Assembly: GCA_025963615.1 (NCBI GenBank)
Contig: JAOQAL010000606.1
Coordinates: forward strand, 1 to 9,077
Direction of reading: 5' to 3'
DNA from: Chitinophagaceae bacterium
GTDB taxonomy: Bacteria > Bacteroidota > Bacteroidia > Chitinophagales > Chitinophagaceae
DNA: 9,077 nucleotides
The translations under genes were made by a program, and so were the position numbers. This document shows positions 1-8,191 of this stretch, piece by piece. Each line of letters opens with the position of its first letter. Position 1 is the first letter of the stretch. The notes under the pieces are model-generated. The model was not told the DNA's origin and searched no databases. It saw nothing but the letters and a program-made list of their open reading frames with translations.

Positions 1-1738
1 TCTTAGCTACCCCATCTGCACCCGCGCTTAAATCTATCTGGGCCTGTGGTATTGGGAAATATTCATTTTTATTCTTGGTGAACTGAGCACCGCTTAAATA
101 AGACCTTAGATTCTTTTCTTTTTGCAGATAGGCGTTAATTTCAATATCTGCAATCTCCCATCTTACCAAGTCAAAAAAACGGTGGCCTTCCATAGCAAGT
201 TCCAACATGCGTTCATATCTCACCGCTTTGCGGGCAAATGCTTTATCCGTCCATGGGCTATTATATTCACCTACTTTGTAATTAGCAGCGGGACTGCCAT
301 CAGCTTTTTTAACCCAACCTGAAGAATCAGCGGCTCTTCTCCTAACTACATTAATATAATCTCTTGCTTTATTCAAATCGCCAATTTCTATTTCCACTTC
401 AGCAGCCCATAGCAACACGTCCGCATAGCGGATCAGGTTTACGTTATTGGCTGTTATACCTTTTGTCCAGAAAGAAAGATCTGTTAGACTTCCTTCCTGT
501 GCTTTATAATATACATTCTTTATCGGGCTATAAGGTCCACCGAAATCCTGGTCACGAATCCAATCATGCCCCGGATGGTCGCCCCAGTCTAAAAAAGGAA
601 TGCCTCTTCGTCCAACAGTCCAGTCAAGCCGGGAGTCCAGTGTTCCGGAATCGGGAGTAAATGGAAGTGAGGAAAGTAATCCCATGTCATTTTTTACAGG
701 TACTTCATTGAAATTATCCAGGTCGGGTAAGCCGGTAGCCGTATCTGTTCTAAAATGGTTAACAAGAAATTGGGAAGGTTGAAAAAAGCCACAACAGCCG
801 CCGGGCCCGCCCACGGGGAAATTGAGCAGATCTCCGGCATTTCCATTGCCCGGATAATAGTCAGTAACGGATCCGTCCCTTACGGAACTCTGAGTCGAAA
901 AAATTGTTTCCTCACTATTTTGGGTCGCAGGATTAAAATTATCCGCATAGTTTACCAATGCATATTTCCTGGCTCCTGAATTAACACCATTTGTGATAAT
1001 ATCCTGCAACAGCGGCTGTGCATCCCTGTACTTTTGCTGAAACATATAGGCTTTGACGAGCAAGGCTTCTGCCGCATATTTATTGGCTCTTCCGATCGCA
1101 TTCAATTGAGTAAAGGGAAGATTTGCCATGGCAAATTTAAGATCATTCTCTATGGCGGGCCATATCAGGGTATCATTACTTAGATGATAATTGTCTCCAT
1201 CATACGTGATGTTTTCATCTACAAAGGGTACCTTGTTCCACAACTTTATCGCTTCAAAATGATAGTGCGCACGAAGGAACTTTGCTTCAGCGGCCAGGCG
1301 TTGCCAATCTTCAGGTTTAATATCTGTTGCTTTTTTCATGACCCGCAGCACGCTATTGGCTCTTTGTACTCCGGCATATACGGCGGCCCATTTATCATTG
1401 AAATAATAACTGGCTGCAAAAGATTTGAAACTTTCAATAGGCGTGATGTCGGATTGGTCATTGATATCGGATCCCTTATAGGCTTCACTTCCGCAGATAC
1501 TCCCATAAATCCAGTTGGAAGCCGCCGAAGCCCAGGAACCTACAGCTCCCTGATCGTCCTTACTTACCCCGTCCAACAAAGCATAAGCTCCGATCAACAA
1601 ACTTTCCACTCCTTTTTTATTGGCTAACTTTGATTCGTCGAGTAATCCAAGGGCAGGTTGATCAAGTTTGTTCTTATTGCATGAACATATCAGGACAATT
1701 GCTGTCAAACAGTTGATAATATTTTTTTTGTGTATCAT
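1..1738 (-). CDS. SusD/RagB family outer-membrane lipoprotein (3' end cut by window edge)
   Basis: Surface-exposed nutrient-binding lipoprotein that forms the lid of a SusC transporter and captures glycan or another oligomer. An uninterrupted frame of 579 codons runs from ATG at 1738-1736 to the left edge. The signal peptide ends in a lipobox, I-C-S-C, with the lipidated Cys at residue 20. The N-terminal TPR-like part of SusD proteins is visible (EAKFLRAHYHF, residues 151-161), as is the C-terminal RagB/SusD hallmark YERMLELAMEGHRFFDL (about 508-524), followed by the closing FPIPQAQIDL segment (about 554-563). SusD proteins usually end soon after that segment, so only a handful of residues should be missing. 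It starts 18 bp after the susC stop, so the two genes are almost certainly co-transcribed. An unusual Gly-rich stretch with adjacent cysteines, GGPGGCCGFF, lies near the middle. The family is certain; the substrate is unknown. Confidence 0.96.
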   Translation of the reverse strand, partial: MIHKKNIINCLTAIVLICSCNKNKLDQPALGLLDESKLANKKGVESLLIGAYALLDGVSKDDQGAVGSWASAASNWIYGSICGSEAYKGSDINDQSDITPIESFKSFAASYYFNDKWAAVYAGVQRANSVLRVMKKATDIKPEDWQRLAAEAKFLRAHYHFEAIKLWNKVPFVDENITYDGDNYHLSNDTLIWPAIENDLKFAMANLPFTQLNAIGRANKYAAEALLVKAYMFQQKYRDAQPLLQDIITNGVNSGARKYALVNYADNFNPATQNSEETIFSTQSSVRDGSVTDYYPGNGNAGDLLNFPVGGPGGCCGFFQPSQFLVNHFRTDTATGLPDLDNFNEVPVKNDMGLLSSLPFTPDSGTLDSRLDWTVGRRGIPFLDWGDHPGHDWIRDQDFGGPYSPIKNVYYKAQEGSLTDLSFWTKGITANNVNLIRYADVLLWAAEVEIEIGDLNKARDYINVVRRRAADSSGWVKKADGSPAANYKVGEYNSPWTDKAFARKAVRYERMLELAMEGHRFFDLVRWEIADIEINAYLQKEKNLRSYLSGAQFTKNKNEYFPIPQAQIDLSAGADGVAK

Positions 1739-1756
1739 ATAAATTACACTTAAAAG

Positions 1757-4700
1757 TTAAAGACCCAGGTTAAAACCAACTATCCATTGTTTCTGGTTGT
1801 TGGGATAGTTTCCAAAGAAGTCAATGCCAAACGCAGAACTTGCATCATGCGTTGATTCCGCATAGTTGGAGTTAATACCAGATAATTCAGGATCGAGCCC
1901 GGTATATTTTGTGATAGTAAACAGGTTTACTGCCTGGACATATATCCGGCACCGGTCTATTTTAATTTTCTGTAACCATTGCTTTGGAAAAGTATAACCG
2001 AGTATCATGGTTTTATTCCTTAAATAAGAACCTTTTTCCATCCAGTAAGAATTGGGCACTTCGCCATTGCTGAAATTCAACTCCATTTCTGCAATAGGCG
2101 TTTTGGCATTGGCATGCTGCGGAGTCCAGGAATCGTAGAGTTCTGCTTTACCTAAGTTTTTGAACCTGTTCAACACATCGTTGCCAAATGATCCGTAGAG
2201 GAATGTGGAGAAATCAAAATTTCTATAGTTAATGCCAATATTTAAACCCAGCGTAAAATGGGGGCTTGGGTTTCCAAAATGAACCCTGTCTGCATCAGAT
2301 ATTATTCCATCAGCGTTGGCATCAAGATATTTGAACCTGCCAGGCTTCGCGGCATCCTGTGTTGGAGATTTGGCAATATCAACAGAATCCTGAAAGAAGC
2401 CAATTATTTTATACCCATAGAAAGAACTTACAGGATAACCAACTTCATTTCTCACCCAAGCCCCATTTTGTGCATAAAAACCATCAAAAAAAGGAATATC
2501 ATTAAGCTTAACAATTTTATTGTTGTAATGGGAAAAAGTAATCAATACATCCCATCTCCAGTTTTTTGAAAAACGTCCTTTTGAACCCAACGAAAGGTCT
2601 ATCCCTTTATTATTTACTTCGCCTACATTTACATTGGGAGATGTCGCATCACCTAACAAGGCAGGTAAAGCAACCTTAAACAATAGTCCGGTTGATTTTT
2701 TGTTGTACCAGTCAGCGGTGATATTTAATTTCCCATTCCAGAAAGCAGATTCCAAACCCATATTGATTACGATGTCTTCCTGCCAGCCAGTTTCAGCATT
2801 GCCGAATCTCACTGTCCTGAAACCCTGCTGAATGCTGTTGTTGGTGCCATTTATATCATAAAAAGCGCCTCCCGCGCCGCCACCATATAATGTATATTGA
2901 TTGAAGGGGTCGGTATTACCAAAGAAGCCCGTTTTCCCCCAACTTCCCCTTAATTTCAGCTCAGTTAACCAATTCAGTCTTTTCATGAATTTCTCTTCAG
3001 TAATTCTCCAGGCAGCACTTATAGCTGGAAACCAGCCGAACCTGTTTCGAGGACCAAAAATGGATGAACCATCCCTTCGCAAGGTTCCGCTTGCAAAATA
3101 CTTTTCTTCGTAATTGTAATTCAGCTGGCCAATAAAAGAAGATAAATAAGAAATACCTGCAAAACTATAATTAGACTGAACGCCAGGGTTACCGGTCGTA
3201 AGGAATCGATAGCTGGGATCGTTGGTAAAATAGCCTAACCTGCTTCCACCCAATTCCCTGTTATAATTACTTTTCTGTTCGGTTCCGGCAATCGCCTTGA
3301 TGTTATGGTTGTTGTGGAATGTTCCAGCATAACTTAGTGTATTGGTCCAGGTCCATGATCTTAAATAACCGGATCGTTCATAAAAACTACTTGCTTTACC
3401 GGACGGAGGTGGTTCGTAAGAACCGTAATTATAATTATAGGAATAATAATAATTTAGGGCTCCTCCAAAACTGCTTTTAAAAGTAAATTTCTTTAACAAA
3501 TCAATTTCTGCATACGCATTTCCGGAAACCTGCCAGTTATTGTCTTTATCATCTTTTGATAATATCCTGGCGGAAGCAGGATTGCCTGCCGGACCTGGGA
3601 GGGAGGCTACACCACCGATCCCAGCGGGGCCAAAACTGCTCGAATTCCCTTTTATATCGTACACGGGTAAGTAAGGATTAGTTAACAGAAACGGCTCAAT
3701 ACCTATCGAAAACAAACTGTTTGTCCTGGGGTTCTGGCTGTAATTAAATTGCAGATTTTCTCCTATCCGGATCAGGTTCATGACGGTAAAATCCGTGTTG
3801 ATTCTTGTGGTGTATCTTTTCAAATAGGTGTTTATTAAGGTTCCCTGTTGATCCAGGTAACCAACCGAAAACAGGTAATGATTATTATCTCTTCCTCCTG
3901 AAACAGTGACCGTGTGATTTTGAGTCGGTGCCGGTTTAAATCCTTCATGGAACCAGTCGGTGCCGGTTTTATTAAACCGGACAATCTGGTAAATTTCGCC
4001 GGCACCTGGATCAATATTGTATTTATCGGGGTTTACAAGGGGATCGCCCTCAAAAAGACCGACGTGAGTACCCGCAAATAAATAGTCCGGCAAAACGGGA
4101 ACCGGTCCATTGCCAAATAGCCGGTCTGAAGGATTACCGGTTATTGGATCAATCCAATCTGAATTTTTTAAAGCAATCCAAAGCCGGTCTGCATTTTCCT
4201 TAGGGGTTAGTAAATCAAGCCCCTTCTTCAGCGGTCTTGTTGTACCTATATATGAGTCATAGCTGATTGATGTCTTACCAATCCTGCCTTTCCTGGTTGT
4301 GATGATAATGACTCCATTAGCGCCACGCACTCCATAGACAGAATAAGAACCAGCATCCTTTAATACCTGCAAAGATTCTATGTCATAAGGATTCAGGGAA
4401 TTAATATTTCCTTCTACACCATCAATTATATATAGGGGAGTAACATCGCCAAAATTGCCAATGCCATGTATGCGTACATTGCTCTGCGAGCCGGGCTCAC
4501 CGGAAGTAATAATATTCAATCCGGCAACTCTTCCCTGCAACATCTGCTCCACCTGGCCTGCCGGAACAGCAATAAGATCCTTGGGTTTTACGATGGCAAC
4601 CGACCCGGTTATTTCTTTTACCCGTTGTGATAGATATCCTGTTACTACTACATCGTCCAGGGAAAGTATATTGGTATGCAAAATAATTTTTAAGTTTTTT

Positions 4701-5044
4701 TCATTGGCTATAGTTATTTGTTGTGTTTGATATCCTACAAAAGATATTCCAAGCACATCGCCTGCTTTTGCATTGATTGAGAAAGAACCGTCTGCTGCCG
4801 TGACGATTGCCCGGCCGGAGCTTTTAACCGTTATGGTCGCTCCATTAACAGGAACGAGGTCGTCGCTTACAACGATACCGTTAATTTTTTGCTGTGCAAA
4901 TGAAGTTGAGATAAATAAGAAAAGTGTTGAAACGAAAAAGACCGGGATTTGTCTTTTTGCAAAACAGTGACATGATTTTCCTTTAACAGGAAACGCAGTG
5001 CAGACGGGTATTCCCGACATGTCAGTGTTTTGAATCGTGTCCAT
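1757..5044 (-). CDS. SusC/RagA family TonB-linked outer-membrane receptor
   Basis: TonB-dependent outer-membrane transporter that imports the ligand captured by its SusD partner, powered through TonB-ExbBD. The 1095 residues are a normal length for SusC. A signal peptide has its hydrophobic core at about residues 33-48 and likely cleavage after SFA (residue 50). A carboxypeptidase-regulatory-like domain follows (about 54-124), then the TonB-box-like LDDVVVTGY (129-137), then the plug (about 140-252) ending in the SusC signature NPYDIESLQVLKD...GANGVIIITTRKG. The remainder is a 22-strand-type beta barrel rich in aromatic alternation. There is no N-terminal STN signalling domain, so FecR/sigma-type control through this receptor is unlikely. 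ATG 5044 gives a long n-region of about 30 residues; Met9 (5020) is an alternative start. No Shine-Dalgarno is seen, which is usual for the phylum. The next gene, 18 bp on, is its SusD partner. The transported substrate cannot be deduced. Confidence 0.97.
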   Translation of the reverse strand: MDTIQNTDMSGIPVCTAFPVKGKSCHCFAKRQIPVFFVSTLFLFISTSFAQQKINGIVVSDDLVPVNGATITVKSSGRAIVTAADGSFSINAKAGDVLGISFVGYQTQQITIANEKNLKIILHTNILSLDDVVVTGYLSQRVKEITGSVAIVKPKDLIAVPAGQVEQMLQGRVAGLNIITSGEPGSQSNVRIHGIGNFGDVTPLYIIDGVEGNINSLNPYDIESLQVLKDAGSYSVYGVRGANGVIIITTRKGRIGKTSISYDSYIGTTRPLKKGLDLLTPKENADRLWIALKNSDWIDPITGNPSDRLFGNGPVPVLPDYLFAGTHVGLFEGDPLVNPDKYNIDPGAGEIYQIVRFNKTGTDWFHEGFKPAPTQNHTVTVSGGRDNNHYLFSVGYLDQQGTLINTYLKRYTTRINTDFTVMNLIRIGENLQFNYSQNPRTNSLFSIGIEPFLLTNPYLPVYDIKGNSSSFGPAGIGGVASLPGPAGNPASARILSKDDKDNNWQVSGNAYAEIDLLKKFTFKSSFGGALNYYYSYNYNYGSYEPPPSGKASSFYERSGYLRSWTWTNTLSYAGTFHNNHNIKAIAGTEQKSNYNRELGGSRLGYFTNDPSYRFLTTGNPGVQSNYSFAGISYLSSFIGQLNYNYEEKYFASGTLRRDGSSIFGPRNRFGWFPAISAAWRITEEKFMKRLNWLTELKLRGSWGKTGFFGNTDPFNQYTLYGGGAGGAFYDINGTNNSIQQGFRTVRFGNAETGWQEDIVINMGLESAFWNGKLNITADWYNKKSTGLLFKVALPALLGDATSPNVNVGEVNNKGIDLSLGSKGRFSKNWRWDVLITFSHYNNKIVKLNDIPFFDGFYAQNGAWVRNEVGYPVSSFYGYKIIGFFQDSVDIAKSPTQDAAKPGRFKYLDANADGIISDADRVHFGNPSPHFTLGLNIGINYRNFDFSTFLYGSFGNDVLNRFKNLGKAELYDSWTPQHANAKTPIAEMELNFSNGEVPNSYWMEKGSYLRNKTMILGYTFPKQWLQKIKIDRCRIYVQAVNLFTITKYTGLDPELSGINSNYAESTHDASSAFGIDFFGNYPNNQKQWIVGFNLGL

Positions 5045-5050
5045 GGAGAA

Positions 5051-5068
5051 GGGTATCTAAATTTACCC
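5051..5068. repeat. Short inverted repeat just upstream of the susC-like start
   Basis: GGGTA (5051-5055) is repeated inverted as TACCC (5064-5068) around an 8-base A/T-rich centre, ending 6 bases before the susC start codon. It could be a small operator or an mRNA hairpin overlapping the ribosome-landing region. The arms are only 5 bp, so chance is possible. The rest of the 145-bp gap between the kinase stop (5190) and susC (5044) shows no clear TAnnTTTG promoter on the minus strand and no hairpin with T-tract, so read-through from the kinase gene is possible. Confidence 0.25.
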
Positions 5069-5189
5069 TAAATTGCCAAGTTCTCAAAAAAATCCTTTGA
5101 AGTAAATAGTAGCTCCTCTCTTTTACCGGAAGAAATAGCAGGCATTCTGCAACAGTGATGGATCTGGTTTTAGGTTACCAGGAATTAAA

Positions 5190-7262
5190 TCATTTGGAAT
5201 GGAAAGGCAGTGTAATGATGAAAACTGTATGATCACCTTCTTTCGTGTCCACTTTTATTTCACCACCATGCGCTTTAATAATATCATAACTCAATGATAA
5301 GCCTAATCCGGTTCCCTGTCCTGTAGGTTTGGTAGTAAAAAAAGGTTGGAAAATTTTGTCAACAACTTTTTGTGGAATACCATGGCCATTGTCCTTCACG
5401 CTGATTTCAATCCCTGAATTTCCGCCGGTTAACGGAGACTTTAGCGCCTTCGTTGTGACCGTAACCATGGGCTCGTACTTATCCGGCGAATCTCCCCGGG
5501 CGGATTGTTTTTTCTTTTCATTCACGGAATAAAATGCATTGTTGTATAAATTCAGTAATACCCTGCCCATGTCCTGAGGAATGATATTTATTTGTCCAAT
5601 ATGGGGATCAAATTCAGTTTGCAGTATGGCATTAAAAGATTTGTCTTTTGCACGAAGGCCATGCCAGGAGAGCCGCAGATATTCATCGGCCAATGCATTG
5701 ATATCGGTTGATTCTTTTTTGCCGGTGCTGTTTCGGGAATGCTGCAGCATCCCTTTTACAATGCTTTCTGCGCGTTTGCCATGGTGAATGATCTTTTCAA
5801 GATTCTGTTTTATATCCGATGCAATGTTCTTTACATCTTTATGATTGCCTTTATTAATTTCATCTTCCATTTCGCCCATTAACTCCGCACTCACTTCAGA
5901 AAAATTATTGACGAAATTCAATGGGTTTTGAATTTCGTGTGCAATACCAGCCGTTAACTCGCCGAGGGAAGCCATTTTCTCAGATTGGATCAGCTGGGCC
6001 TGTGCAGATTTTAACTCCCCGTAGGATGTTTCAATTTTATCTTTCTGTTTATCTATTTCTGATTTTTGAGCGGTCAGTAATATATTGGCTTTTTGTTTCA
6101 GCCTGATATTGCGCCATAAAATAATGGACACGGCCAGGAGGGCGGAGAGACCGCCAAGTAATACAAACATTTTAATTCTGTTTCGGTACTGCACCCGAGC
6201 TTGCAGTGATTCCTGTTGCCGTAATTGTTCAGAAAAAGAAATTTTCTGAAACTCGCTTATTTTTTCTTTGCTGAGGAGTGAATCTTTTAGTGTGACGGAA
6301 TTTTCAATGTATGCAAAAGCGCTGTCAAACATTTTCTTCTCTTTGAAGTACGAAGCCAGAAAAGCGCTGGCATTTAACTTTTGTAGCAAAAAATCCGCCT
6401 TATTGGCCATGGCCAACGATAGCCTGGCATAGTAAAGAGCTGAATCCTTATTACCTGCATTGCTTAGCAGGGTTGCCATTCCCAGGCTGGCGTCGCAGGT
6501 GATAGCGTAATCAAGAACCTTATCCGATTCCAGCATACTGAGCCGGTAAAATTTCATAGCCCGGGGGGGATCGCCGGTTTTGGAGTAAATGACGCCGAGC
6601 GAGTAAAGTATTTTTCCCGTGAGGTAGTCATCTTTAACCTGCCTGACAAGTTCATAGCTTTTCAACGTATATAATCTTGCCGAATCCAGTCGATTGAGCG
6701 ATTCGTACGTCTTACCGATATTCATGTAAAACCAGGCCAGGCGGCCATTTAGGTGGTTCTTTTGTGCAATAGGCGTACCCTTAAAAAAATAATGAAGGGC
6801 TTGCTGATAATCGCCCTGGTAGCCATAAACTTCGCCGATATTCGATAAATTATTAACTATCCATTCCGGCTCTTTATTCTGTTCACTGAGTTCCAGGGAC
6901 TGGAAGTATAATCCCAAACCCCGGGTGTAATTGCCCATATAGACAAATACTTTTCCCATGGTATACAGGGAATTGATTTTTCCTTTATCTGAGTTTATTT
7001 TTTCTGAGAGGTCTAAGGCTTCTTTGATCAGTATGAGTGACGTATCTGTTTTAGGGCCCAGATAATATTCGGCTAATTCTCTCAAATTAAGCACCCTTTT
7101 GATATCCTCTTTGGAAGAGGCGAGTTCCTGCAATAATTCTTTCTCATTTAGTTCTTCATTTGTCTGAGCCGATAATGCGGCTGCACAGTATAACCCGAGC
7201 CATAGTAATAAAGCCATTTTCATAAACGAATGTATCCACAGAGGCCTTTGATAATTGTTCAT
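5190..7262 (-). CDS. TPR-containing membrane sensor histidine kinase
   Basis: Two-component sensor kinase of 690 residues that autophosphorylates on His and should pass the phosphate to a response regulator not present in this window. A signal peptide or N-terminal anchor (about 14-32, ending ALSAQ) is followed by a helical TPR region (about 38-325) with repeated patterns such as NIGEVYGYQGDYQQALHYF and SLGVIYSKTGDPPRAMKFY. A juxtamembrane coiled coil (about 330-362), one transmembrane segment (about 365-383) and a second coiled coil (about 388-428) lead to the HisKA H-box ELTAGIAHEIQNPLNF with phospho-acceptor His442. The ATPase domain shows the N-box NLYNNAF (571-577), the G1 box DNGHGIP (624-630), FQPFFTT (638-644) and the G2 box GQGTGLGLSLS (648-658). 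All catalytic boxes are intact. There is no receiver or DNA-binding domain, so it is not a hybrid regulator. The TPR part is predicted to be periplasmic. ATG 7262 is used; Met14 or Met16 would give a tidier signal peptide. Control of the downstream susCD pair is suggested only by position. Confidence 0.95.
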   Translation of the reverse strand: MNNYQRPLWIHSFMKMALLLWLGLYCAAALSAQTNEELNEKELLQELASSKEDIKRVLNLRELAEYYLGPKTDTSLILIKEALDLSEKINSDKGKINSLYTMGKVFVYMGNYTRGLGLYFQSLELSEQNKEPEWIVNNLSNIGEVYGYQGDYQQALHYFFKGTPIAQKNHLNGRLAWFYMNIGKTYESLNRLDSARLYTLKSYELVRQVKDDYLTGKILYSLGVIYSKTGDPPRAMKFYRLSMLESDKVLDYAITCDASLGMATLLSNAGNKDSALYYARLSLAMANKADFLLQKLNASAFLASYFKEKKMFDSAFAYIENSVTLKDSLLSKEKISEFQKISFSEQLRQQESLQARVQYRNRIKMFVLLGGLSALLAVSIILWRNIRLKQKANILLTAQKSEIDKQKDKIETSYGELKSAQAQLIQSEKMASLGELTAGIAHEIQNPLNFVNNFSEVSAELMGEMEDEINKGNHKDVKNIASDIKQNLEKIIHHGKRAESIVKGMLQHSRNSTGKKESTDINALADEYLRLSWHGLRAKDKSFNAILQTEFDPHIGQINIIPQDMGRVLLNLYNNAFYSVNEKKKQSARGDSPDKYEPMVTVTTKALKSPLTGGNSGIEISVKDNGHGIPQKVVDKIFQPFFTTKPTGQGTGLGLSLSYDIIKAHGGEIKVDTKEGDHTVFIITLPFHSK

Positions 7263-7460
7263 TTTTGCCGGTTTTTAATTCAGGATATTAATGCGGCCCT
7301 GCCTTCAGTACCATGAATGATTTTGTTTAAGCATGCCTTTGTTGTTCCAGAAAAAAGCTAGTCACTGTGAGGGAAACCGGATTTTATTTGCAAGGGCCAG
7401 CTGGTTGAAAAAAGACCGTAATCATTTCGGCTCTATGTTCAGCCAGTCATTTTATACAGG

Positions 7461-7508
7461 TCTCATGATCCCGGGTCCCGCGATACGATGAGATTACTTT
7501 ACTCATCA
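7461..7508. repeat. CTCAT-type inverted and direct repeat cluster (possible operator)
   Basis: GATGAG (7487-7492) and CTCATC (7502-7507) form a perfect 6-bp inverted repeat around a 9-base A/T-rich centre. A further TCTCAT (7461-7466) is also complementary to ATGAGA (7488-7493). TCTCATGA (7461-7468) and ACTCATCA (7501-7508) are near-identical direct copies 40 bp apart, about four helical turns. This layout resembles paired binding sites for a dimeric regulator between divergent genes, but no regulator is identified and the arms are short. Confidence 0.35.
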
Positions 7509-7602
7509 AAAATGTACGCCCAGGCTTCTATTGATCCTTTGCTAAAATTAACTTTTGAAACTGAATTCGTATTACATGCTTAAAAATAATTATAAATATT
7601 GT

Positions 7603-7633
7603 ATTGAATTGTCATGTTTATAATTTAGATTTG
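7603..7633 (+). promoter_or_regulatory. Bacteroidota-type promoter for the repeat-peptide gene
   Basis: TAGATTTG (7626-7633) matches the Bacteroidota -7 consensus TAnnTTTG exactly. ATTG (7603-7606), 19 bases upstream, fits the -33 TTTG/TTG element at the expected spacing. Transcription would start near 7640, giving a leader of roughly 145 bases before ATG 7787. The consensus is established for this phylum; use at this site is inference. Confidence 0.5.
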
Positions 7634-7786
7634 GTAACCCTCTTCAGTCAGGCTCTATGTAAATCTTTCACGTACTTAATCACTTTTTTTATTATTCTGA
7701 TCCGGCCTGGTTGTTCCGGTCGCAAAAAAGTTGTTTTAAAATTTATCCAATACTGTCTCAGATTTTTAAACATTAAAAGAAGTACA

Positions 7787-8173
7787 ATGAAAAATTTCAA
7801 AATCAAGGATTTGATGATTTCTGTTCATCCACTATCCGGTTCTGATCGAGGGTATCTGGATGATAAATTAAAACTGGGCACGATGGCAGTTGAGGCTGGT
7901 TGTTTTGCTGCCACCAAGTGCACGGCTACCAAACCCGATTGTTTTGCGGCTACTTCATGTAGCGGTACCCGGCCGGATTGTTTTGCAGCGACCCAATGCA
8001 GTGGCACCCGCCCAGATTGCTTTGCCGTTAGCAAATGTAGCGGTACCCGGCCCACTCAATATTTTGACGGAAATGCATTTTTGAAGCAGCAGCAGGAACC
8101 GAAACAGTCCGGCGACCTGCTGGCACTAAAGCATATACTGGCTGGTATGCAGGGGAAAAAAATATCCGTGTAG
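7787..8173 (+). CDS. Cys/Thr-rich four-repeat peptide, probable RiPP precursor
   Basis: A 128-residue peptide that I do not recognise as a named product. Residues 1-37 are a polar, charged leader-like segment beginning MKNFKIKDLMISV. Residues 38-89 are four tandem 13-residue units (G38-P50, D51-P63, D64-P76, D77-P89) with consensus D-C-F-A-A-T-x-C-S-G-T-R-P, giving eight Cys (39, 45, 52, 58, 65, 71, 78, 84) at alternating spacings of six and seven. Residues 90-128 form a Gln/Lys-rich tail with an amphipathic helix (DLLALKHILAGMQGKK). There is no signal peptide or transmembrane segment, so the product is made in the cytoplasm. ATG 7787 was preferred over the in-frame TTG 7604 because it follows an A-rich stretch (attaaaagaagtaca) typical of starts in this phylum and begins where the sequence stops being low-complexity. 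The next gene in the same direction encodes a possible lanthipeptide-type modification enzyme. A modified-peptide precursor is the best reading; a small structural or metal-binding Cys-repeat protein is the alternative. Confidence 0.75.
   Translation: MKNFKIKDLMISVHPLSGSDRGYLDDKLKLGTMAVEAGCFAATKCTATKPDCFAATSCSGTRPDCFAATQCSGTRPDCFAVSKCSGTRPTQYFDGNAFLKQQQEPKQSGDLLALKHILAGMQGKKISV
7898..8053 (+). repeat. Four tandem 39-bp coding repeats (13-residue core units)
   Basis: Units lie at 7898-7936, 7937-7975, 7976-8014 and 8015-8053 without gaps and keep frame. Unit 1 is the most divergent at the protein level (GCFAATKCTATKP); units 2-4 share DCFA..xCSGTRP. Units 2 and 3 differ in nine of thirteen codons, but eight of those changes are synonymous. 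The repeats are therefore older than a fresh slippage expansion and are held by selection on the peptide. Confidence 0.93.
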
Positions 8174-8191
8174 TGTATAACGGTAATGGTC

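Larger units (their letters stand above)
7263..7786. other. Divergent intergenic region, no gene seen
   Basis: About 520 bp lie between the divergent kinase gene and the repeat-peptide gene. No convincing small gene, tRNA or other RNA gene was found on either strand. A frame open from TTG 7604 into the peptide gene is treated as untranslated leader because it needs a poor start codon and adds a low-complexity hydrophobic stretch. The region holds a rightward Bacteroidota-type promoter (7603-7633) and a cluster of CTCAT-type repeats (7461-7508). No clear leftward promoter for the kinase was found: the best minus-strand match is CATTTTTG (7514-7507), one base off TAnnTTTG and lacking a -33 element. 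Confidence 0.7.

Noticed and set aside
1184..1627. 147-residue plus-strand open frame
   Set aside because: It lies wholly inside the SusD coding region on the other strand, whose frame has clear family motifs; it is a shadow frame.
7604..7786. In-frame 61-codon extension of the repeat peptide from TTG 7604
   Set aside because: Needs a TTG start lying inside the predicted promoter, and the added residues are hydrophobic low-complexity sequence unlike a conserved leader; ATG 7787 explains the gene better.
7898..8053. CRISPR-like or minisatellite array
   Set aside because: The units are contiguous without spacers, keep reading frame, and diverge mostly at silent positions, so they are coding repeats.
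7898..8053. Antifreeze-type beta-helix repeat (insect T-C-T-x-S-x-x-C units of 12 residues)
   Set aside because: Periodicity and Cys spacing are superficially similar, but the unit is 13 residues, the TxT face is absent, there is no signal peptide for export, and a possible modification enzyme is adjacent.
7825..8055. Antisense 76-residue open frame with its own repeats (VPLH.VAAKQSGR)
   Set aside because: Its repeats are the mirror of the 39-bp coding repeats; silent-site divergence favours the plus-strand frame.
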